A stretch of 39,636 nucleotides of DNA, from assembly GCA_003427395.1 (NCBI GenBank), contig BFEA01000507.1, positions 665,129-704,764 on the forward strand, read 5' to 3'. The stretch comes from Chara braunii (lineage: Eukaryota; Streptophyta; Charophyceae; Charales; Characeae). Below, piece after piece: positions 20,701-27,772 of this stretch. Position 1 is the first letter of the stretch. Each line of letters starts with the position of its first letter. The notes below the pieces were generated by a model that saw only the letters and a list, made by a program, of their open reading frames with translations, searched no databases and was not told the DNA's origin. Made by a program: the position numbers and the translations under genes.

Positions 20701-20846
20701 GATGTAAGCCTTGGGCACCGGGCCCGTTCGAAATAAAATTCCATCCGGTTAAAAAAAAAAAAGCAGTGAATTGTCGTTGTCTTCATTGGGAGTTGCCCAC
20801 CATCCAAGACGGCCAAAGATCCAAGACGATTGGATGACTTGCATAA

Positions 20847-21014
20847 GGACATGATCCCGCTGGCAAAAACGATTGGAATAACTGTCTGAACCTGCTCGTG
20901 TTTGTGGATAAGTGCAAACAACTGTGACTGATCTCTCCTTTTCTGCATGTCTGCATGGAAAACGTCCAGATTCAGACACTTATCCCAATCCTCTTTGCCA
21001 GTGGGATCTGGCCC
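20847..21014. mobile_element. Harbinger-like MITE, same family, TAA target duplication
   Basis: The right end ATCCTCTTTGCCAGTGGGAT, then CTGGCCC, matches the 23.8 kb element. The left end (GGACATGATCCCGCTGGCAA) is a degenerate inverted copy. TAA precedes (20844-20846) and follows (21015-21017), supporting a 3-bp target duplication. The interior keeps the hairpin half AACGTCCAGATTCAGACA. Confidence 0.75.
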
Positions 21015-21329
21015 TAAGTCTGCACGAGTTATTGCGGAAAAGGGGCTAAGCAGTTGAATGAACCTAGGCCCAAACACGTTCAGATTCAGGCGTTTTTCCA
21101 GGGCGCACTCTAGCAGTGAATCTGCCTATAGGCTGAATAGGAGGTAAATACCTGTCTCTTATACACATCTAGATGTGTATAAGAGACAGCCCTAAGTCTG
21201 CACGAGTTATTGCGGAAAAGGGGCTAAGCAGTTGAATGAACCTAGGCCCAAACACGTTCAGATTCAGGCGTTTTTCCAGGGCGCACTCTAGCAGTGAATC
21301 TGCCTATAGGCTGAATAGGAGGTAAATAC
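21012..21329 (+). repeat. Identical 140-bp direct duplication around the adapter
   Basis: CCCTAAGTCTGCACGAGTTA begins both copies (21012 and 21190) and GGAGGTAAATAC ends both (21151 and 21329). Identity over 140 bp with the adapter exactly between them points to an assembly duplication. Confidence 0.92.
21152..21189. other. Nextera mate-pair junction adapter (artefact)
   Basis: Two 19-bp Tn5 mosaic ends meet head to head: CTGTCTCTTATACACATCT at 21152-21170 followed directly by its reverse complement at 21171-21189. This is the circularisation junction of Nextera mate-pair libraries and is not expected in plant DNA. The flanks 21012-21151 and 21190-21329 are identical 140-bp copies, so the assembler placed an untrimmed read and duplicated the locus. 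Confidence 0.97.
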
Positions 21330-21395
21330 TGAAAGGTGAAATTGAGAGAAGAATATACCTTGGTTATATATAATAATAATAAAAAACACAGAAAA
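21321..21395 (+). repeat. A-tailed dispersed family 2, copy 2
   Basis: GGTAAATACTGAAAGGTGAA, then ATTGAGAGAAGAATATACC, and an A-rich TAATAATAATAAAAAAC tail. The first nine bases lie in the 140-bp assembly duplication. Confidence 0.6.
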
Positions 21396-21423
21396 AATAT
21401 CGGTCTCTCGTACATTTCGATTC

Positions 21424-21655
21424 GATGGCCATGGGCGCAACCGCGCGCAGCCTACGCTCTCCATTGATGCGCCGTGCGCGAAAGCTGCGTTGCGCGCGCC
21501 TGTCGTCCGCGGTGCGTGGGGAACTCTGCGCGGGATGTGCCGGCCTCCTGGCGGGCACGTGGTCCGGCGACTGCGCGTGTGCGCAAGCGCAACGGCACTT
21601 TTGCGACTGATCGCATCCGCGTGCAGGGTGCGTGCCGGCCATCGGCGGCGCCCCT
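21424..21655. other. GC- and CpG-rich block of about 230 bp
   Basis: The block is dense in GCGC and CpG, in contrast with AT-rich flanks. It ends exactly where the 21656 MITE begins. Short open frames cross it but none resembles a known protein, and no RNA gene was recognised. Confidence 0.5.
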
Positions 21656-21824
21656 GGGGCGAGGTCCTACTTGCAAAGCGGATTGGATTGAAAGCCTGAA
21701 TCTGTGGACTCTTCTGTGGAAAAGTCCACAAAATCGAGATTGAATTGCTTTCTGCATCTCTGCGTAAAACAAGTCCACATTCAGGGCATTTATCCAATCC
21801 ACTTCGCTAGTGGGACCTCGCCCC
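21656..21824. mobile_element. MITE of the same superfamily, GGGGCGAGGTCC ends
   Basis: Inverted ends GGGGCGAGGTCCTACTTGC and GGACCTCGCCCC (right end), then inner arms GGATTGGAT/ATCCAATCC and a hairpin interior (CTGAATCTGTGGACTC paired with AAGTCCACATTCAG). If the element is taken to begin GGGCGAGG at 21657, CTG flanks both sides as a 3-bp duplication. Confidence 0.75.
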
Positions 21825-22107
21825 TGGTGGTGGGAATGTGCCCTGGAGTTATGGCACCGTACAGGGCCCGAACTTTCTCGAACATCGCAGAGGATTGGAT
21901 CGAACTTGTCTGAATATGGACGTGTTCTATGCCTAGATCCAGAAAAAACAGATCAATCCCTATTTCTTGCACCTTTCCACAAACACGTCTACATTCACTC
22001 GTTGTACTCTACTGAACCCTCGGCCCAGCCACGAGACGCCTTTTGCATGATCCACACCTTCTTTTCCTCCCAAACATTCCCCGCAGATCTTGATCAGCAG
22101 ATGCCCA

Positions 22108-22274
22108 GGGGCGTGGTCCCACCAGCAAAGAGGATCGGATCGAATGCTTGAATCTGGACGAGTTTATGGAGAGGTGCAGGAAAACGAGATTGAACTGCTT
22201 TTCTGCATCTCTGCTCAAAACACGTCCAGATTCATGATATTTATCAATCCTCTTTGCTAGTGGGACCTCGCCCC
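22108..22274. mobile_element. MITE, GGGGCGTGGTCCC ends
   Basis: Inverted ends GGGGCGTGGTCCCACCAGCA and TTTGCTAGTGGGACCTCGCC flank arms CTTGAATCTGGACGAG and AACACGTCCAGATTCAT. It is the same architecture and family as the neighbours at 21.66 and 23.79 kb. No clear target duplication is seen. Confidence 0.72.
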
Positions 22275-22437
22275 GGGTTCGCTCGTTCTCAACTGAGAGA
22301 TGAAATAGGGAAAACGGCATACACGACGTGACGGGCATAGGCAATCGATAAAGATACATGCGGAGCGCGGCAGCAGGCACAACTGTGTCCACGAGAGAAC
22401 ACAGAAGCTGCACTCGACGTTGAGTTGGAATAATGTA

Positions 22438-22545
22438 TTGTGAGGTGAAATTGAGAGAATAATGTAGTTTTTACTAGCTTACCGAAAAGAAAGAAGAAAA
22501 AAAAAAAAAAGAAAGAAAAGAAAAGAAAAGAAAAGAAAAAGAGAT
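22438..22545 (+). repeat. A-tailed dispersed family 2, copy 3
   Basis: TGTGAGGTGAAATTGAGAGA, then ATAATGTAG, followed about 25 bp later by a long A-rich tract with AAAGAAAAG units. Confidence 0.55.
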
Positions 22546-22691
22546 ACATGCATAGGACGAAAAGAGACGGGTGAGAATCGACGGAAGACGGAATACGTGG
22601 TCAACCCCCCACCCCTCTTGGCCTTGGGCACTGGGCCCTAATAAAAGGACAGTTCTTAAATACGAGACAGAGCCGACTACCGTCTTCACCC

Positions 22692-22800
22692 GGGGCAAGG
22701 TCCCACTTGCACGGATTACGAGAATCTGGCCATTGATCTTCTTTATCTACGGTCAATATCGCTTAATTCGTGTAAGTGGGACCTAGCCCCACTGCTGTTA
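22692..22800. mobile_element. Short MITE (109 bp), GGGGCAAGGTCCCAC ends
   Basis: Inverted ends GGGGCAAGGTCCCACTTGCA and GTAAGTGGGACCTAGCCCC. The subterminal CGGATTACGA/TTAATTCGTG is also roughly inverted. The interior lacks the TGGACGTG arms, so this is a short deletion derivative or a sister subfamily. Confidence 0.65.
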
Positions 22801-23000
22801 TTCGGTTGGGGGTGGGGGACGATGAAAAGAGAGGCGCAGCTACTGGCAAAATGCTCGGGTCTTTGCGTTAGCCGGACCCCCACCGGCGGCCCCACCCCAT
22901 CCTTGACCACCATGGTTGGGGCTGGGGGCAACATGCATCCCCTCTGATGGCTGGAGGGAGACAACAAAGCTATGTTTGCAGGGGTCCGTCCGCTGTCTAA

Positions 23001-23225
23001 GCCTTAGGAGTAGTGGTAGGTAGGTAGTGAAGGTGAATTGAAAGAATTTGAAAGATGATGAAAAGATTTGAGAGAAGAATATAGCGTAGTTAAAAAAAAA
23101 ATTAAAAAAAAATTAAAAAAGTTCGGGCGAAGACGGGTAGTGAGAGGATGAGATAGATGCGCACTACCAACAAAGATGAAATAGATGAGAGAAGAATTAA
23201 AAAAAAAAAAAAAGAAGAAAAAAAG
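23001..23225 (+). repeat. A-tailed dispersed family 2, copy 4
   Basis: GCCTTAGGAGTAGTGGTAGG, then TAGGTAGTGAAGGTGAATTG, an internal GAAAGAATTTGAAAGATG duplication, GAGAGAAGAATATAGCGTAG, then several A-runs. It is the most complete copy in the window. Confidence 0.65.
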
Positions 23226-23370
23226 TATAGATAGGTAGCATCGTGAGACGCCACCATAGTCGACAAGCACTGCTTCTCCGTTCGGTGACACGCAGGAGTC
23301 GATCTACTACCGCATCCAGTCAACGCTACATCAGCAGGACTCCGTTTGCTTCCCTGGTGGTGGTGACGTG

Positions 23371-23493
23371 CGGCCTCGCTCCACTACTCCTCCAAATGCA
23401 CAAAAGACAAAAATCATGGCAGTGTATTTTTCTATGTTCTAGCGGAAGATTCACTCTCGTTTTGCAAATGTCGAGAGTAGTCGAGTGAGGCCC
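23371..23493. mobile_element. MITE family 2, second copy (123 bp)
   Basis: Inverted ends CGGCCTCGCTCCACTACTC and GAGTAGTCGAGTGAGGCCC, with inner AAATGCACAAAAG/CGTTTTGCAAATG. Flanks are GTG and ATG. Length and termini match the intronic copy at 8834-8955. Confidence 0.65.
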
Positions 23494-23612
23494 ATGCAGG
23501 ACTCTCTTTCCCTTTTTTTTGTTTCTCTCATGAAGGCGATGGCCTTGAGATATGATCATCAAACTGACCGGCCCTTAGCTAGGGGATTCAAGATTGTAGT
23601 ATGCTCTACTCA

Positions 23613-23732
23613 GGGTGTACTCACACTAGCAGTATCTCAAATGTATCTGACCGCATTCCCGCCATAGCTGGATGTATCTGGCCACAGTTCCGTCCAAAAA
23701 TTACGTAAAAACGTAGTAGTGTGAGTATGCCC
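23613..23732. mobile_element. MITE with GGGTGTACTCACACTA ends (120 bp)
   Basis: The 5' end GGGTGTACTCACACTA is inverted at the 3' end (TAGTGTGAGTATGCCC). TCA occurs directly before (23610-23612) and after (23733-23735), a 3-bp target duplication. The interior has no recognised gene. Confidence 0.72.
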
Positions 23733-23788
23733 TCATTTGAGTTCGAACTGGTCTCTATTTCAACAGTTCATGAGATGGTTCTTTCTTA

Positions 23789-24109
23789 GGGCCAGATCCC
23801 AGTGGTAAAGAGGATTGGAAGAAGCCTGAATCTGGACGTGTTCCACGCAGAGGTGCAGAAAAGTAGATCAATCACAATTTTTTGCACCTTTCGACAAACA
23901 CACGTCCATCTGGACGTGTTCCACGCAGAGGTGCAGAAAAGTAGATCAATCACAATTTTTTGCACCTTTCGACAAACACACGTCCATCTGGACGTGTTCC
24001 ACGCAGAGGTGCAGAAAAGTAGATCAATCACAATTTTTTGCACCTTTCGACAAACACACGTCCAAATTAGACATTTCTTCCAATCCTCCTTGCCAGTGGG
24101 ATCTGGCCC
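23789..24109. mobile_element. Harbinger-like MITE with triplicated 78-bp hairpin core (321 bp)
   Basis: Terminal inverted repeats of 35 bp (32 identical) begin GGGCCAGATCCCA. The element is flanked by TTA at 23786-23788 and TTA at 24110-24112, a target duplication typical of PIF/Harbinger. The interior is three identical 78-bp units beginning at 23831, 23909 and 23987. Each is self-complementary: TGGACGTGTT pairs with AACACACGTCCA, and GGTGCAGAAAA with TTTTTTGCACC. No coding potential is inferred. Confidence 0.88.
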
Positions 24110-24237
24110 TTAGGGATTGTAGGCCAGCATTGTGACTTCAGGACTGATTCTTACAGAGCTGACAAAGACGAGTTGAAATTTCTTTTTGCTGGGCGGAGTG
24201 CCTGGCTCATCCCTGTGGGCCGTGGCTATTCATGTGA

Positions 24238-24325
24238 GGGACGCTGGGCCCGTTTCCCAGCTTGTAATTGAAAAAAGGTCCCTTTTTGTAAAAAAGAAAA
24301 AAAAAAGAAAAAAACAGTTCATCAA
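24238..24325 (+). repeat. A-tailed 3' end of LINE/SINE family, plus orientation
   Basis: GGGACGCTGGGCCCGTTTCC closes into the same GCTGGG/CCCAGC stem (24243-24261), followed by TTGTAATTGAAAAAA and a long A-rich tract. It is the only copy in the window in plus orientation. Its post-stem sequence is closer to that of the 33.6 kb LINE end than to the CTCCCCACGAATAG subfamily. Confidence 0.65.
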
Positions 24326-24371
24326 CTGAGCTAGGCCAGTTGGTGGCCCATGAATGCACCAATTCAAATCT

Positions 24372-24560
24372 GTAGTAGTGGCAGGGAGGTAGTGAAAGGC
24401 AAAAAGAACTTGAAAGAAGAACAGAGCGTAAGTTTAGAGGGGAAAAAAAAAATAAAAAATTAACGGAGGGTTTATTAAGAAAACATAAAATTGAAAAAAT
24501 ACGGAGGAATAAAAAAGAAACGGAGGACTGTTTTTCTTTTTTCTTTTTTTTTTCTTTTTT
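24372..24560 (+). repeat. A-tailed dispersed family 2, copy 5
   Basis: GTAGTAGTGGCAGGGAGGTA, then GTGAAAGGC, GAAAGAAGAACAGAGCGTAA, and an A-rich tail. It lies directly downstream of the LINE-like 3' end at 24238. Confidence 0.55.
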
Positions 24561-24907
24561 TTTTTTACCAAAGGAGGCATACGACGTCGCTGCAAGCACA
24601 GATTCTGACTTAGAGGCGTTCAGTCATAATCCCACGCCTTTCTCCTTTCTCCTTTTTTTTCCCTCAATTTTCCGGCGCCTGTCTGGTAACCTTTCTGAGG
24701 AGAGCGGCGAGCTTGGGAACGGAGATGGTGAGAAATCGTGTAATTTGACTACCGCTCTACTGCATCCAGTCAACTTGTCGCTCAGATACATCAGCAGGAA
24801 AATACGTGTCCGACTAACTACTTACGCCCTGAGCGAGCGGACAGAATCTGTCTGTTCTGTAAACGATCCGGCGGGTTGCTCGACGAGTCGTCGTCGTCGT
24901 CGTCGTC

Positions 24908-26085
24908 GTGGCGCTCGTGGTGGTCCCCACGAATCCTCGTCAAACGAAAATCACTGGCTAGCAACTGCGGTACAGAATCAAGGAGATGCAGCAGCGATCG
25001 TTCCCCCTCCCCCCCCCAACCCCCCTTCCCCGGCCGACGCCCGTTGTAGACAACCCACGATCGCTGCACAATAATTGTATACTACCAAGTATATTTCCAC
25101 CGCCGCCTCGCCCCCGCCTTCGACCCGACGCGCGCTGCTCCGCGCGCTGCTCCGCGCCTTCACCCCGCCCGCCATACCTCGCTTCTCCTCGCCTCGTTGC
25201 CTTCCCGCTCAGCGCAAAAACGTGCCGAATCGGGACCCAGCCCCGGCTGATTCGGGGGATCGCGGGTAGGACCGCGAGCTCCGGCTTTTCGTTACGTTCC
25301 CGCCCAGCTCAATGACTTCGGCAAAAATACGCGCGCTGATTGCAACTGCGCTCGCTGCAACCGTTAGTTTTCCCGCCACCTGCTGGACAAGAAAAAAGAG
25401 CCGGAGCAAAATTGGAGAGTACACAGAAGGAGGTACTGCGGGATAGAAGAACCCCTCGTCACTCGGAAGGGCCGTTTAGCAGATCGCAATAGCGGGTATA
25501 AAAAGAACCGGTCGACACTCGGGAGGGCAGTGTAGCCGATCGCCATAGCTTGGGAAAGACCCCTTCCAGTCGATCGCCATAGCTTGGGAAAGAACCCTTC
25601 GTCGATCGGGAATGGCTGTCCAGTTGATTGATCTCGATCGTGGAGCTGCAAAGACGGCGACATATAGGCGCGGCTTGCACGTCGGTCGATGCATGTAGTC
25701 CAGGTGTTTTCGCATATAGACTTACACTGGGCACTTCGCTGTCCCTATATGCATCTGACCGCGTTTATGTCCAGATCCTGTAGAAAAACTCCCGGTGTGA
25801 ATAATATTCCTGACTGCTCACGACGCAAAATCGAAATTCGCGGCACCGCGTTTTGTCCTAAAACTAGAGCAGGTGTTTTTTTTTTTTGTTTTTTTTTTTT
25901 TTTGAACTTTTCAGAACAGGTGGGGTATTACTTTTTAGAGAGGGAGCGCAGGGAGGGCGTTCGTTGTACGGATCTGCAACCCTCGGTGGTTAGTCGGGGG
26001 GGAGGAGGAAGAAGAAAGGAGGGAGGCTATGGAGGGCAGTGATTTTCGTTTGACGAGGATTGGTGGGGACCACCACGAGCGCCAC
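24908..26085. repeat. 47-bp inverted repeats 1.1 kb apart
   Basis: The segment at 24908-24954 (GTGGCGCTCGTGGTGGTCCC...) is the reverse complement of 26039-26085 with one mismatch. The DNA between holds a GC-rich block, a short tandem repeat at 25480-25610 (GATCGCCATAGCTTGGGAAA) and T-runs, but no recognisable gene. It may be the termini of a non-autonomous transposon or an inversion scar. Confidence 0.7.
25480..25625 (+). repeat. Short tandem repeat GATCGCCATAGCTTGGGAAA
   Basis: Two close copies (about 25538 and 25573) and two diverged ones to the left (GATCGCAATAGC and GTCGACACTCGGGAGGGC). It lies between the 47-bp inverted repeats. Confidence 0.65.
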
Positions 26086-26399
26086 CAGCCCACCGCATCT
26101 CGGCATCCATAGCCCTGCTACGGAAGGGGAGAAGAACACGCGTCCCCGACCTGTATAGACGGAACTATAAGCGCTTTCTTTTTCTCTGTCCGCTGCGCAA
26201 AGCCATAGGAACTTAGTGAGATCTGTTAGATGAGAAGGTAGGTGTGAGATCTGCAGCGGCTGGTAGGTAGGTATAAGGAAGGAAAAAAAAAAAGGTAGTG
26301 AAGGTGGTCGTGAAAGGAAGTCGGTTTGCAATTGCAAGGTATATGTATGGTATGGTGTCATGCATCGATATGTGATGAAGCTTTCAATTGAGGGAGTCA

Positions 26400-26870
26400 A
26401 AGGCAACGTGCTTGAGTGATTGACCGGGAGGGGACACTATTCATAAGCTTTTGCCTTGTGTTCTCGAGCTTTCGGCTGAAGAAAACGTTTTAGTGGGCTG
26501 CTGGCGTCATGGAAACCATTTTCGATTTGTTACCCCAACTGGGACTGCAAAGGGAAGATAGGAGGAGAACCGACGGGAATCGAAAAACGTAGGGACAGAA
26601 GCTGTGGGTATAGAATTACGGGACAGTGGATTTTATTATAGTTTTATAGCTTTAGACTGACCGTCTCAGTTCTTAGGAAGACCGGTGATCGTTTAGATTG
26701 TCAAGTGCATGGGCGGTAGGCAATTATCGATCGTGCACGAGAGGCAACTGGAATGAATCTCAGGGTGTTCTTGGGACTCCGATGCTAGTTCTGTTTGCGC
26801 TTCTTGTTGAAAGAACTGCGTGGAAATCTGGTACTTTTACTCCTCGACACGGGTTTTTCTTCAACTAGAA

Positions 26871-26918
<48 letters not shown>

Positions 26919-27772
26919 GATTATGATATGCTTCAGTAGAAAGAATTGCACGGGTTATGTACTGATCTTCGCGTGTACAGTGGTCGACTTGCGTTTCGTA
27001 GTTGTTGATGGTCATGTGATGAAGTGCTCGACGGATTGGTCGGTTGGTCGGGCGTTTAATTTCTTAGTTGTTGATGCTCGTTTGTAAGTTTTTTTTTTTT
27101 TTTTTTTTTTTTTTNTGGATTGACGGACTGATCGTGTGATGAAGTGCCCGGCAAATTGGTCGGTTGGTCGGTCGTTTAATAAATGTAGTTACCTGATCTC
27201 GTATTGACTTGTCTACTCGCTGATCGATCGATCGATCGATCGATTTGTAGTATGCCGGTTGATCGATCGACAGTTTGATCGACTTTGGATTTCCTTGCTT
27301 GTTTGATTTTCTACATTGATTGATTGATTGATTGATTGATTGTTTGATTGATTGATTGAACGGAGGGTCTTGTGGATGTATTCATGCTGAGCGATTGTGG
27401 AAGGCAAGAAACGAAGCCCTTGTTGATTAGGAGGCTTAATTAATTCCCTCGCTTGTGGGTGTACTTGTGGTGAGTGATTGTGGCTTAATTCCCGACGCGA
27501 AGCCGCTTGTTGAGTGGGAGGAGGCGTAATCCAGTACTCCTGGTCCAGTGAGAACGGAATTGAAGACCGGGCGGTTCTATTGGTGGTGGTATTACGCTAG
27601 GTGATAGATACCTATTATTACCCATTGTTTTTCCTCTTCTCCCCTTTCTGGCCATTCTTCAGCTTTTTTTTCCCCCTTTCTAAAAGCCAGCGGTCTCATT
27701 TCCGCCTCAACCGTTGTTAAGTCACAGTTTTTCTTTCCCTTCTCACTTCATTTTTTCTACCCACTCAGCGCG
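26400..27772. other. Upstream region of PAP14
   Basis: It contains (GA)n at 26876-26914, a 120-bp direct duplication (GTGATGAAGTGC...TTGGTCGGTTGGTCGG at 27017 and 27136) split by poly-T with one N at 27115, (GATC)n at 27221-27245 and (ATTG)n at 27316-27358. The last 130 bp before the ATG are pyrimidine-rich. No TATA box is evident. Confidence 0.6.

Noticed and set aside
21171-21190. Genuine palindrome or regulatory dyad
   Set aside because: The sequence is exactly the Tn5 mosaic end used in library preparation, and the identical 140-bp flanks confirm an artefact.
23831-24064. CRISPR-like array
   Set aside because: The three units are adjacent without spacers, self-complementary over their whole length, and lie in eukaryotic DNA inside terminal inverted repeats.
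23802-24113. Protein with three identical 26-residue repeats
   Set aside because: The 78-bp DNA period is a multiple of three, so the repeat stays open in several frames on both strands. The units are MITE hairpins.
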